Shown piece after piece: positions 1 through 7,313 of a DNA stretch of 10,847 nucleotides (position 1 is its first letter; the number at the start of each line of letters is the position of its first letter). This DNA is from JBHHZJ01 sp046758005 (GTDB lineage: Bacteria; Pseudomonadota; Alphaproteobacteria; Kiloniellales; J153), in NCBI GenBank assembly GCA_046758005.1, contig JBHHZJ010000110.1, forward strand, positions 1-10,847. The letters run 5' to 3'. Below the pieces are notes generated by a model. That model was not told where the DNA came from. It ran no database searches and worked only from the letters and a program-made list of their open reading frames with translations. The position numbers and the translations under genes were made by a program.

Positions 1-27
1 CTAGGGCGCGCCTCCCGCGTCGGGCCG

Positions 28-1362
28 ATGACCCCCGCCGCCCGGATTCAAGCCGCGATCGACCTGCTGAACGAAATCGACGCCGCCGCCGTTCCGGCCG
101 ACTGGGTGATGGCCGCGTACATGCGCGAGCGGCGCTATATCGGCGCCAAGGACCGCCGGGCCATCGGCGACCTCGTCTATACCGTGCTGCGCCGGCGCGC
201 CCGGCTCGGCTGGTGGCTCGCGGGCGCCGGCGCGGGCGGCGGCCCGGACGGTTGGCGCCGCGCCGTGATCGCGGCGCTGGTCATGGCGCACGAACGCGCC
301 CTCGAGGAGATCGATTCCCTGTTCGACGGCGCGCCCCATCACCCGGCTCCGCTGAGCCCGCTCGAGCGGGCCGCGGCTCGGGCCCTGTCGGGTCGGCCGC
401 TCGATCATTCCGCGCAGCCGCCGTGCGTGCGCGGCGAGCTGCCCGAATGGCTGATGCCCGCGTTCGCCGAAGCGTTCGGGCCCCGGCTCGACGCGGAGCT
501 GGCGGCGTTGACCCGAGAGGCGCCGCTCGACCTGCGGGTCAACACGCTCAAGGCCGGGCGGACCGCCGCCCGGGCGGCGCTGGCCGAGGCGGGCATCGCC
601 ACCGAGCCGACGCCGCTGTCGCCGCTCGGCCTGCGCGTGACCGGGCGCCGCGCGCTCACCGGGACCCGCGCCTTCGAGGACGGCCTGATCGAGGTCCAGG
701 ACGAGGGTTCGCAGGTGATCGCGCTGCTCACCGATGCGCGCCCGGGCATGACGGTCGCCGATGTCTGCGCCGGGGCCGGGGGCAAGACCCTGGCGCTCGC
801 CGCGGCCATGGAGAACCGCGGCCGGCTGGTCGCGCTCGACGTTCAGCAGAAGCGTCTGGATCGGGCGGCCCGGCGCCTGCGGCGCGCCGGGGTCGGCATC
901 GTGGAGCGGCGCCGGCTGCGCGGCGATTCCTGGCTGACGTCCAACGCGCGGCGCTTCGACCGCGTGCTGGTCGATGCGCCTTGTTCCGGCAGCGGCGCCT
1001 GGCGGCGCAACCCGGACGCGCGCTGGCGCCTGACCCGGAAACGGCTCGAGGCCTACCACGCGGCCCAGGCCGAGGTGCTCGCCCGGGCCGCGCGCCTCGT
1101 CCGCCCCGGCGGCCGGCTCGTTTACGCGACCTGCTCCCTGCTGCCGAGCGAGAACGAGCGGCAGGTCGAGGCCTTTCTCGCGCGCCGGCCGGAATTCGCG
1201 CCGCTGCCCGCGGGGCGGGTCTGGGCGGAGGCCCTCGGCGCCGGCATGGCGCCGCCGCCGGAGCCGTCGCCGTTTCGCGACGGCCGCCTGGTGCTGACAC
1301 CGGGGCGACACGGCACCGACGGCTTCTTCGCCGCCGTGCTCGGGCGCGAGGAGGGCCGGTGA
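28..1362 (+). CDS. rsmB: RsmB/NOP-family 16S rRNA (cytosine-5)-methyltransferase
   Basis: This 444-residue protein is predicted to transfer a methyl group from S-adenosylmethionine to a cytosine C5 in ribosomal RNA. Residues 1 to about 135 look like the NusB-like RNA-binding domain of RsmB proteins. The Rossmann-fold methyltransferase domain follows: EVQDEGSQ (222-229), SAM-binding motif I DVCAGAGGKT (245-254), the acidic residue D271, motif IV DAPCSGSG (317-324, C319) and motif VI YATCS (366-370, C369). The two cysteines are the pair the RNA m5C methyltransferases use for base release and nucleophilic attack. Length is close to E. coli RsmB (429). The ATG at 28 gives the usual MTPAARIQAA start, but the frame is open to the window edge, so a longer N-terminus is not excluded. 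The stop overlaps the next gene. An RsmB-like gene close to guaA is an arrangement I associate with alphaproteobacteria. The exact target base cannot be read from sequence. Confidence 0.9.
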   Translation: MTPAARIQAAIDLLNEIDAAAVPADWVMAAYMRERRYIGAKDRRAIGDLVYTVLRRRARLGWWLAGAGAGGGPDGWRRAVIAALVMAHERALEEIDSLFDGAPHHPAPLSPLERAAARALSGRPLDHSAQPPCVRGELPEWLMPAFAEAFGPRLDAELAALTREAPLDLRVNTLKAGRTAARAALAEAGIATEPTPLSPLGLRVTGRRALTGTRAFEDGLIEVQDEGSQVIALLTDARPGMTVADVCAGAGGKTLALAAAMENRGRLVALDVQQKRLDRAARRLRRAGVGIVERRRLRGDSWLTSNARRFDRVLVDAPCSGSGAWRRNPDARWRLTRKRLEAYHAAQAEVLARAARLVRPGGRLVYATCSLLPSENERQVEAFLARRPEFAPLPAGRVWAEALGAGMAPPPEPSPFRDGRLVLTPGRHGTDGFFAAVLGREEGR

Positions 1363-1913
1363 GCGAGACCGTCACCGTGCGCCGGGCGCGTCCGGGCGAC
1401 GCCGCGGGCATCGCGCGGGTCCACGTCGAAACGTGGCGCAACGCCTACCCGGGCGTGGTGCCGAAGGAATTTCTGGTCGGCATGACCGAGGCGCGCCAAG
1501 CGGCGCAGTGGGAGGCCGCGCTGCGCCGCTGCGCCGGGCCTGAGGCCGTGCTGGTCGCCGAGGCGGTGGGGCCGTCGGGACCGCAGCTCGTCGGCTTCGG
1601 GAGCTGCGGCCGCGCCCGCGTCGGACCCTACGCGGGCGAGGTCTACACCCTGTACGTGGGCCACGACTGGCAGGGCCGCGGCATCGGCCGGCGCCTGCTC
1701 GCCGGTTTGTTCGGCATTCTGGTCGAAGCGGGGCTCAACGGCGCGCTCGTCTGGGTGCTGAGCGCCAACCCGGCGCGCTTCTTCTACGAGACCATGGGGG
1801 GCCGGCGCGTGGCCGAGCGGCGCGAACCGTTCGCCGGCGTCCTGCTGGACGAGACCGCCTACGGCTGGCCCGACCTGGCCGCGTGGCTCGCCGCGCGCGG
1901 CTCCCGCTCCTGA
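1359..1913 (+). CDS. GNAT-family N-acetyltransferase
   Basis: A 184-residue protein with a single GNAT domain, expected to transfer acetyl from acetyl-CoA to an unknown amine. The N-terminus VTVRRARPGDAAGIARVH is the standard GNAT beta1-alpha1 opening. The acetyl-CoA pyrophosphate-binding motif is QGRGIG (105-110), preceded by the beta4 strand YTLYV (96-100). The later segment SANPARFFYETMGG (135-148) is the usual motif B region. The GTG start at 1359 overlaps the TGA of the methyltransferase (GTGA), so the two are very likely translationally coupled and co-transcribed. The reading frame stays open far upstream, but that part is a shadow of the methyltransferase gene. Coupling could suggest a ribosome-related substrate, but nothing in the sequence identifies it. 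It ends only 9 bases from the stop of the convergent hydrolase gene. Confidence 0.88.
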   Translation: MSETVTVRRARPGDAAGIARVHVETWRNAYPGVVPKEFLVGMTEARQAAQWEAALRRCAGPEAVLVAEAVGPSGPQLVGFGSCGRARVGPYAGEVYTLYVGHDWQGRGIGRRLLAGLFGILVEAGLNGALVWVLSANPARFFYETMGGRRVAERREPFAGVLLDETAYGWPDLAAWLAARGSRS

Positions 1914-1920
1914 GGGAGCG
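1905..1920. terminator. Hairpin between convergent stop codons
   Basis: CGCTCC (1905-1910) and GGAGCG (1915-1920) form a perfect 6-bp GC-rich stem with the loop TGAG. The hairpin covers the stop codon of the acetyltransferase gene and lies just before the stop of the convergent hydrolase gene. No U-tract follows on either strand, so it may pause or define 3' ends rather than act as a full intrinsic terminator. Confidence 0.35.
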
Positions 1921-1922
1921 CG

Positions 1923-2855
1923 TCAGACCAGCGGGGCGATGAGCTTCGACAGCTCCGGCGTCCTCAAGTAACCGTACGACTTGTGCCGGTTCGGCTTGCC
2001 GTCGGGCGCGACGTAGTCGTTCGAGACAAGGTCGTCCACGACCTTTATGCCTCGGACGTTGACGTCGAAGTCGTCGCTGAGGTGCGCGTCGAAGGCCACG
2101 GGGTCGAGCCGGTCGGCGTAGTTGCGCCAGGCCTTCGCGACGATGGTCGGCGTGCGCACCGGTGTCTCGCCCTTCTTCGCGTAAGACTTCCGCTCCTCGT
2201 AAACGTTCACCTTGACGTGCGGCAGGCCGAGCGGCGAGCCAATCGTGACGAAGTAGTCGATGTCGAAGCGGTCGTCGCTGCGGCCGATGTCGCGCAGCGC
2301 GTCGTAAGCGATGATCGAGCCCATCGAATGGGCGACGACCATCACTTGGCGGCCCCTGACGTCCCGCAGCGCGCGCTCCAGCTCGTCGATCAGCACCTGC
2401 CTGGCGGGGCGCAATTGCCCGGAGCGATCGCGGATCCTGCGCTCCGGCGTGTAGTACAACGCTAGGTCCTTGAGATGCTTGTCCAGAATCCAGTTGGCCG
2501 CGAAATCGACGTTGAAACTGGACTTTACCCGGTCGATCACGCTTCCCCCGAGGGACTGCATGATCCGCCGGGCCTCGTCCACGAAACCGTCCTTGTGCTC
2601 CCGGAGCGCGCCGTCCGCAGCCTCCCGATACGGCTGCGCGTTGTAAAGGTCATCGAAAACGAACGCCTTGTCGTCGTGAAGCAGGTTCTTGTAAAGCAGG
2701 TCGGCCCAGTAGACCATCCGGCACTCCAGGTCCGGATTGTCCTTCCCACAGTTCTTTTCCAGGCCCTCGCGGATCGATTGCTCCCACCACTTAGCCAAGG
2801 TCTCCCTGGGCGGTTTGTTGGCCAGGCCGTGTATGCCGACGATCGTCAACGTCAT
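1923..2855 (-). CDS. Alpha/beta hydrolase (lipase/esterase-like)
   Basis: A 310-residue alpha/beta-hydrolase-fold protein of unknown substrate. After a first strand it has an HG motif, VGIHGLANKP (6-15), suited to an oxyanion hole. The nucleophile elbow is AHSMGS (175-180, serine S177). A likely acid is D248 or D251 in YADRLDP, and a likely catalytic histidine is H291 in NRHKSYGYL. The spacing fits a Ser-Asp-His triad. No signal peptide is visible, so it should be cytoplasmic. On its own strand a strong AAGGGGGG Shine-Dalgarno lies just upstream of the ATG at 2855, and an AT-rich tract at about 2887-2903 may hold the promoter. It is convergent with the acetyltransferase gene and divergent from guaA. 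GC is visibly lower and AT-ending codons are commoner than in its neighbours, which suggests acquisition. It could be an esterase, lipase or thioesterase. Confidence 0.8.
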   Translation of the reverse strand: MTLTIVGIHGLANKPPRETLAKWWEQSIREGLEKNCGKDNPDLECRMVYWADLLYKNLLHDDKAFVFDDLYNAQPYREAADGALREHKDGFVDEARRIMQSLGGSVIDRVKSSFNVDFAANWILDKHLKDLALYYTPERRIRDRSGQLRPARQVLIDELERALRDVRGRQVMVVAHSMGSIIAYDALRDIGRSDDRFDIDYFVTIGSPLGLPHVKVNVYEERKSYAKKGETPVRTPTIVAKAWRNYADRLDPVAFDAHLSDDFDVNVRGIKVVDDLVSNDYVAPDGKPNRHKSYGYLRTPELSKLIAPLV

Positions 2856-2980
2856 CGTCCGTCCCCCCCTTGCGCGCGCAGTGGTGGAATTAACTTAACA
2901 AACCACCTGCGAATACCCAACGATCGTCGAGAAGGCGCGGCGTTCCTCCGGGCCCGGAGCCAGGCGGGCGGCCGTTCGTA

Positions 2981-3009
2981 TTGGACTTCGCGCGGGAAGT
3001 CCCTATAGA
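2981..3009 (+). promoter_or_regulatory. Possible guaA promoter with overlapping hairpin
   Basis: TTGGAC (2981-2986) and TATAGA (3004-3009) are separated by exactly 17 bases, a sigma-70-like layout with modest matches. Transcription would start at about 3016, the A of the guaA ATG, giving a leaderless message. Within the spacer, GGACTTC (2983-2989) and GAAGTCC (2996-3002) form a perfect 7-bp inverted repeat around GCGCGG, which could be an operator or an RNA hairpin. Only a weak AGAAG precedes the ATG as a ribosome-binding site. The promoter call is an inference. Confidence 0.35.
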
Positions 3010-3015
3010 AGCGCC

Positions 3016-4560
3016 ATGACCGAGCGCGTCCTCGTCCTCGACTTCGGCTCCCAGGTGACCCAGCTCATCGCCCGGCGCGTGCGCGAGAGCGGGGTGTACT
3101 GCGAGATCGTGCCGTTCAACGCGGACGAGAAACGAATTCGCGACTTCGGGGCGAAGGCGATCATCCTGTCCGGCGGGCCGGCCTCGGTCACCGCGGCCGA
3201 GGCGCCGCGCGCGCCGGACGCCGTGTTCGAGCTGGGCGTCCCCGTGCTCGGCATCTGTTACGGGCAGCAGGCCCTCTGCGCCCGGCTCGGCGGCGAGGTC
3301 GAGACCTCGGAACATCACGAGTTCGGCCGCGCCACCGTCGAGGTCACCGACGATTGCCGGCTGACCGAAGGCGTGTGGCGCAAGGGCGAGCGCCACCAGG
3401 TCTGGATGAGCCACGGCGACCGCGTGATCCGCCTGCCCGAGGGCTTGCGCGTGGTCGGTATCTCCGAGGGCGCGCCCTTCGCCATGGTCGCGGACGACGC
3501 GCGCCGCATCTACGGCATGCAGTTCCATCCGGAGGTCGCGCACACGCCCGACGGGGCGAAACTGCTCGCGAACTTCACGCACCGGGTCGCCGGCTGCGCG
3601 GGCGATTGGACCATGGCCGCCTTCCGCGATCAGGCGGTCGCGAAAATCCGCGCCCGGGTCGGCGACGGCCGGGTCATCTGCGGGCTGTCCGGCGGAGTCG
3701 ACTCCTCGGTCACGGCCGTGGTCGTTCACGAGGCGGTGGGCGAGCAGCTCACCTGCATCTTCGTCGACCACGGCCTGCTGCGGGCCGGCGAGGCGGAGGA
3801 GGTGGTCACCCTGTTCCGCGACCACTACAACATCCCGCTCGTCCACCGGGACGCGAGCGCGCTGTTCCTCGGCCGGCTCGAGGGTGTCGCCGACCCGGAG
3901 GACAAGCGCAGGATCATCGGCAACACCTTCATCGAGGTGTTCGACGAGGAGGCGGGCAGGGTCGGCGCCGACTTCCTGGCGCAGGGCACGCTCTATCCGG
4001 ACGTGATCGAGTCCGTGTCGTTTACCGGCGGGCCGTCGGTCACCATCAAGTCGCACCACAACGTCGGCGGCCTGCCCACGGACATGAACCTGGCGCTGGT
4101 GGAACCCTTGCGCGAGCTGTTCAAGGACGAGGTGCGCGCGTTGGGGCGCGAGCTCGGCCTGCCGGAGGGTCTGATCGGCCGCCACCCGTTTCCGGGCCCC
4201 GGGCTGGCGATCCGCATCCTGGGCGAGGTAACGCCCGAGAAGTGCGACATCCTGCGCAAGGCCGACGCCGTTTACCTGGACGAGATCCGCCGGGCCGGCC
4301 TGTACGACGCGATCTGGCAGGCCTTCGCGGTCCTGCTGCCGGTCAGGACCGTGGGCGTCATGGGCGACGCGCGCTCCTACGAGCACGTGTGCGCGCTGCG
4401 CGCGGTGACCTCGACCGACGGCATGACCGCCGACAGCTACCCCTTCGACCACGCGTTCCTCGCCCGCGTGGCCACGCGGATCGTCAACGAGGTGCGCGGC
4501 GTCAACCGCGTGGTCTACGACGTGACCTCCAAGCCGCCCGGCACGATCGAGTGGGAGTAG
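3016..4560 (+). CDS. guaA: GMP synthase (glutamine-hydrolysing)
   Basis: This 514-residue enzyme converts XMP, ATP and glutamine into GMP in the last step of de novo guanine nucleotide synthesis, in the cytoplasm. The N-terminal class I glutamine amidotransferase domain (about 1-195) has the nucleophile C81 in GICYGQQ and the partners H171 and E173 in QFHPEV. The ATP-pyrophosphatase domain follows, with the P-loop SGGVDS at 225-230. The C-terminal XMP-binding and dimerisation domain carries HPFPGPGLAIR and ends with the typical SKPPGTIEWE. Length matches the family (E. coli 525) and no key residue is missing. The ATG at 3016 gives MTERVLVLDFGSQ, the canonical start. It stands alone on its strand: the hydrolase gene upstream is divergent and the genes downstream are convergent. 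Confidence 0.98.
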   Translation: MTERVLVLDFGSQVTQLIARRVRESGVYCEIVPFNADEKRIRDFGAKAIILSGGPASVTAAEAPRAPDAVFELGVPVLGICYGQQALCARLGGEVETSEHHEFGRATVEVTDDCRLTEGVWRKGERHQVWMSHGDRVIRLPEGLRVVGISEGAPFAMVADDARRIYGMQFHPEVAHTPDGAKLLANFTHRVAGCAGDWTMAAFRDQAVAKIRARVGDGRVICGLSGGVDSSVTAVVVHEAVGEQLTCIFVDHGLLRAGEAEEVVTLFRDHYNIPLVHRDASALFLGRLEGVADPEDKRRIIGNTFIEVFDEEAGRVGADFLAQGTLYPDVIESVSFTGGPSVTIKSHHNVGGLPTDMNLALVEPLRELFKDEVRALGRELGLPEGLIGRHPFPGPGLAIRILGEVTPEKCDILRKADAVYLDEIRRAGLYDAIWQAFAVLLPVRTVGVMGDARSYEHVCALRAVTSTDGMTADSYPFDHAFLARVATRIVNEVRGVNRVVYDVTSKPPGTIEWE

Positions 4561-4579
4561 GGGGACGGGCGCCTTTGGT

Positions 4580-4765
4580 TCACAAGGGGGTGGCGGCTTT
4601 GAGCCAAACCGACCGGAGCCCGCTGCTGGACGGGCCGCAGGAGGACAGGGCGGCCTGTCCGCGCAGCCATTGCAGCTCCATGGTGCGGACGTGCTGCGGC
4701 AGCACCGCAATCGCGAGCGCCACGATCGCCAGGGTCAAGAGATGATAGGGCAGGGTCCGTTGCAT
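4580..4765 (-). CDS. Possible small single-span membrane protein
   Basis: I do not recognise this 61-residue reading frame. From the ATG at 4765 it starts MQRTLPYHLL, followed by one hydrophobic segment at about residues 7-24, rich in Leu, Ala, Ile and Val and long enough to span the inner membrane. Polar residues and RTMELQWLRG come next, then a serine-rich tail. Third codon positions are mostly G or C, as in real genes here. A promoter-like TAGAAT lies 22 bases upstream of the start on the same strand. The ribosome-binding site is weak (GGTGG close to the ATG). It is convergent with guaA, ending 19 bases past the guaA stop. It may be a real small protein or a chance frame in a high-GC region. 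Confidence 0.4.
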   Translation of the reverse strand: MQRTLPYHLLTLAIVALAIAVLPQHVRTMELQWLRGQAALSSCGPSSSGLRSVWLKAATPL

Positions 4766-4787
4766 GGTCCACCGCAACTTTTGAATA

Positions 4788-4815
4788 ATTCTAGCATCCC
4801 GGCGCGGGCGCGCAA
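4788..4815 (-). promoter_or_regulatory. Possible promoter of the small membrane ORF
   Basis: Read on the minus strand, TTGCGC (4815-4810), a 16-base spacer and TAGAAT (4793-4788) resemble a sigma-70 promoter. The -10 matches TATAAT at five of six positions. It sits in the only AT-rich patch of this intergenic stretch (4776-4798) and would start transcription some 15 bases before the ATG at 4765. Confidence 0.35.
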
Positions 4816-4892
4816 TCATCGAAGGGGCCCGGTCCACGGCGCAGTTCGCGCGCGCCGCGCGGGCCGGGCGCGACTCGCTCCCGTCCGGCGGC

Positions 4893-4940
4893 GAAATTCG
4901 CCTCGGTGAAATGGGCCAATGTCAGCGGTGGTTCGTATTA
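4893..4940. repeat. Dispersed 48-bp repeat, copy A
   Basis: By eye alignment this segment matches 8073-8120 at 41 of 48 positions. The core 4904-4940 matches 33 of 37, and all four core differences are transitions. The shared invariant block is CAATGTCAGCGG followed, after one variable base, by GGTTCGTAT. Its right edge, 4938-4940, is the stop codon (TAA) of the minus-strand zinc-ribbon gene. The left part also contains a short palindrome, GGCGAA and TTCGCC around a central A (4890-4902), which copy B lacks. Function unknown: it may be an insertion-sequence end, a miniature element or a conserved 3'-end signal. Confidence 0.7.
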
Positions 4941-5216
4941 GCCGTGGCGCGCGACCTGACCGAGGCTCGGCCAGGCCGGGCGGGTCGCCACGTCCTTGCC
5001 GCCGCAGCGCGAGCACCGCAGCCGCGCGCCGACCTCGGGAACCGGGTAGCCGCCGCCCAGGTCCCCGATCAGGTCCGCGGCCGCCAGCACCGCGTTGTGG
5101 CCGCACCGGTTGCACCAGCAGAAGACGTCGACGCCCTGATCCGCCACCTCGCCCAACGTGGCGGCGTTGAGCCGCCGGTCCTTCTCGGCAAGCTCCCTGC
5201 GCTTCATTCCCGCCAC
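4938..5216 (-). CDS. Small zinc-ribbon protein, conserved hypothetical
   Basis: This 92-residue protein probably binds one zinc ion through two knuckles: FCWCNRCGH (32-40, C33, C35, C38) and LRCSRCGGK (67-75, C68, C71). The charged helical start (MAGMKRRELAEKDRR) precedes TLGEVADQG, and the end RPAWPSLGQVARHG is a sequence I recall from conserved alphaproteobacterial hypothetical proteins. No signal peptide or membrane segment is visible, so a cytoplasmic, possibly nucleic-acid-binding role is plausible but unproven. The GTG at 5216 is chosen because GGAGG lies 8 bases upstream. ATG 5207 is three codons later with worse spacing, and ATG 5261 or TTG 5285 lack a ribosome-binding site. It is divergent from the hydrolase/oxidoreductase operon. 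Its stop codon forms the edge of a dispersed repeat. Confidence 0.75.
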   Translation of the reverse strand: MAGMKRRELAEKDRRLNAATLGEVADQGVDVFCWCNRCGHNAVLAAADLIGDLGGGYPVPEVGARLRCSRCGGKDVATRPAWPSLGQVARHG

Positions 5217-5479
5217 GGCGCGCGCCTCCGTTAGGACCCGTTTCCTCGAAAGTGCGAACATATCAGGAACATCATCCGCAATCAAGGCGCCCCCGGCCCA
5301 GGCGGGCGCAGCGAAGGTCCTGCTCGGCGTGCCCGCGCGATAACGCTCATTTGATGGTGCGAATTGGGCGCCGGGCGCGTAACCTTGGGCACGAACGATC
5401 AGACCAAGGGCCGGGCCGGGCGTGGCTTCGCGCCCGCGCGAAATATCCGGACCGCGGCGAATCGCGGGAGGCGCCGAGA

Positions 5480-6253
5480 ATGACGCGCTGGATTCGTTTT
5501 CGACACGGCGACCGGGTCGGCTTCGGCACCCTCGAGGCCGACACCATCCTGGAGTGCGAGGGCGACATGTTCGCTGGGCCGGCGGCGACCGGCCGGACCT
5601 TGGCCCTGTCCGAGGTCTCGGTGTTGACCCCGAGCGAGCCGAGCAAGATGATCGCCCTGTGGAACAACTTCCACGCCCTGGCCGAGAAGCTGAACCTGCC
5701 GCGGCCGGAGGAGCCGCTCTATTTCCTCAAGGCGGGCAATTCCTTCCAGGCCACCGAACGCACGATCCGGCGCCCGAAGGCTTACACCGGCAAGGTGGTC
5801 TACGAGGGCGAGCTCGGCATCGTCATCGGGAAGGCCTGCAAAGAGGTGCCCGAGGCGCAGATCGAGCCCTACATCTTCGGCTACACTTGCATCAACGACG
5901 TGACCGCCGTCGAGCTGATCAACAAGGACCCGACCTTCGCCCAATGGGTCCGGGCCAAGAGCTTCGACGGTTTCGGCGCCTTCGGGCCGGTGGTGGCGAC
6001 TGGGCTCGACCCGATGAAGCTGTCGGTGCGCACCGTGCTCAACGGGGCGGAGCGGCAGAACTACCCGGTCAGCGACATGATCCATCCGCCGGCCCGGCTG
6101 GTCAGCCTGCTCTCGCACGACATGACGCTCTATCCGGGCGACGTGATCGCGTGCGGGACCTCGGTCGGCGTCGGCTCGATGAAGGAGCCGCGCAACGTGG
6201 TCGAAGTGTCGATCGAGGGCATCGGCACCCTGCGCAACACCTTCGAGCAGTAG
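5480..6253 (+). CDS. Fumarylacetoacetate hydrolase (FAH) family protein
   Basis: A 257-residue cytoplasmic enzyme of the FAH superfamily, whose members use a divalent metal to hydrolyse, hydrate or decarboxylate beta-keto or oxo acids, often late in aromatic degradation. The metal site is visible as E109 and E111 in VVYEGELGIVIGK and D140 in CINDVTA. Other family marks are FLKAGNSF (82-89), RAKSFDGFGAFGP (158-170, K160) and LYPGDVIACGTS (218-229). An N-terminal region of about 50 residues precedes the catalytic core, as in the short bacterial FAHD1/HpaG-like members. The ATG at 5480 is preceded by GGGAGG at 8 bases. The frame is open further upstream, but that part looks non-coding. It ends 32 bases before the oxidoreductase gene, so the two are probably one operon. 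The substrate cannot be told from sequence. Confidence 0.88.
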   Translation: MTRWIRFRHGDRVGFGTLEADTILECEGDMFAGPAATGRTLALSEVSVLTPSEPSKMIALWNNFHALAEKLNLPRPEEPLYFLKAGNSFQATERTIRRPKAYTGKVVYEGELGIVIGKACKEVPEAQIEPYIFGYTCINDVTAVELINKDPTFAQWVRAKSFDGFGAFGPVVATGLDPMKLSVRTVLNGAERQNYPVSDMIHPPARLVSLLSHDMTLYPGDVIACGTSVGVGSMKEPRNVVEVSIEGIGTLRNTFEQ

Positions 6254-6285
6254 CGGCGGAAAGGATCGGACTGAGGGAGGAGACC

Positions 6286-7311
6286 ATGCGAATCTGCGTT
6301 GTGGGCGCCGGGGCGATCGGCGGCCTGCTGGGGGTCAAGCTGTCGCTGTCCGGCAACGAGGTCACGCTCATCGACCAGGGGGCGCACCTGGAGGCGATGC
6401 GCAAGAACGGCCTCAAGCTGATCATGGCGGACGGGACCGAGCACGTGGCCAAGGAGGCGAGAGCGAGCGCGCGCTTCGAGGAGGCGGGGCCGCAGGACCT
6501 GGTGATCGTGGCCCTCAAGGCCCACTACATCGGGTCCGTGGCGCCGCAGATGCCCGCGCTCTTCGGGCCCGACACCATGGTCATGACCGTGCAGAACGGC
6601 CTGCCCTGGTGGTACTTCCAGAAGCACGGCGGGCCGTTCGACGGGCGCCGCCTGGAGTCCCTCGACCCCGATGGCGTGATCGAGGCCAACATCGCCGCCG
6701 AGCGCATCGTCGGCTGCGTGGTTTATCCGGCGGCGGAGGTGATCGCGCCCGGCGTGATCCGCCACGTCGAGGGCGACCGTTTTCCGCTCGGCGAACTCGA
6801 CGGCTCGGAGAGCGAGCGCATCCAGCGCGTGTGCGACACGCTGATCGCGGCCGGGTTCCGCTCGCGCGTGCTGACCGCGATCCGTTCCGAGATCTGGCTC
6901 AAGGCCTGGGGTAACCTGTCGTTCAACCCGATCAGCGCGCTCACGCACGCGACCCTGGTCGACATGTGCGAGTTTTCACAGACCCGGGCGCTTGCCGAGA
7001 ACATGATGCGCGAGGCGGCGCAGATCGCCGGCAAGCTGGGAATCGATTTCCGCCACACGATCGAGCGGCGCATCGAGGGGGCGCGCAGCGTCGGCGCGCA
7101 CAAGACCTCCATGCTCCAAGACGTCGAGGCGGGCCGCTCGCTCGAGGTGGAGGCGCTGGTCGGCGCCGTGATCGAACTCGGCCGCCTGACCGACACGCCC
7201 TCGCCGCACATCGACGCGGTCTACGCCTGCGTCAAGCTGCTCGACCGGACCATGGCCAGGCACGGGGCCAGGGTCGCGGTCGAAAAGGTCTCGGTCGGCC
7301 AGGCGGCCTGA
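6286..7311 (+). CDS. Ketopantoate reductase (PanE/ApbA)-family oxidoreductase
   Basis: A 341-residue NAD(P)H-dependent reductase of the 2-dehydropantoate 2-reductase family. The nucleotide-binding motif GAGAIGG is at 7-13, LKAHY at 77-81 and VQNGLPWW at 102-109. The catalytic lysine is probably K206 in EIWLKAWGNLSFNP, with N210 and N214 nearby, and E287 in GRSLEVEAL aligns with the substrate-binding glutamate (E256) of E. coli PanE. KTSMLQDVEAG (273-283) is the family signature. It is longer than E. coli PanE (303), partly through an insertion at about 110-130. The ATG at 6286 follows GGGAGGAG closely. Coupling to an FAH-family gene rather than to pan genes suggests a catabolic keto-acid reductase, not coenzyme A synthesis; a true PanE role is not excluded. 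Confidence 0.85.
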   Translation: MRICVVGAGAIGGLLGVKLSLSGNEVTLIDQGAHLEAMRKNGLKLIMADGTEHVAKEARASARFEEAGPQDLVIVALKAHYIGSVAPQMPALFGPDTMVMTVQNGLPWWYFQKHGGPFDGRRLESLDPDGVIEANIAAERIVGCVVYPAAEVIAPGVIRHVEGDRFPLGELDGSESERIQRVCDTLIAAGFRSRVLTAIRSEIWLKAWGNLSFNPISALTHATLVDMCEFSQTRALAENMMREAAQIAGKLGIDFRHTIERRIEGARSVGAHKTSMLQDVEAGRSLEVEALVGAVIELGRLTDTPSPHIDAVYACVKLLDRTMARHGARVAVEKVSVGQAA

Positions 7312-7313
7312 GC

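Noticed and set aside
1..1311. Long open frame on the minus strand opposite the methyltransferase gene
   Set aside because: Arg/Ala/Gly/Pro-rich composition typical of an antisense frame in high-GC DNA, no domain, and a clear real gene on the other strand.
2970..2986. Third copy of the dispersed repeat upstream of guaA
   Set aside because: Only about 15 bases around GTTCGTAT resemble the repeat; the rest does not align, so chance similarity is more likely.
4515..4575. Minus-strand peptide containing SIVPGGL near the guaA stop
   Set aside because: It is the antisense of the conserved guaA C-terminus (SKPPGTIEWE), a known kind of spurious annotation.
2890..4710. 606-residue open frame on the minus strand opposite guaA
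   Set aside because: Shadow of guaA, whose family motifs are all intact on the plus strand.
5217..5285. Longer N-terminus for the zinc-ribbon protein (ATG 5261 or TTG 5285)
   Set aside because: Neither start has a ribosome-binding site, while GTG 5216 has GGAGG at 8 bases.
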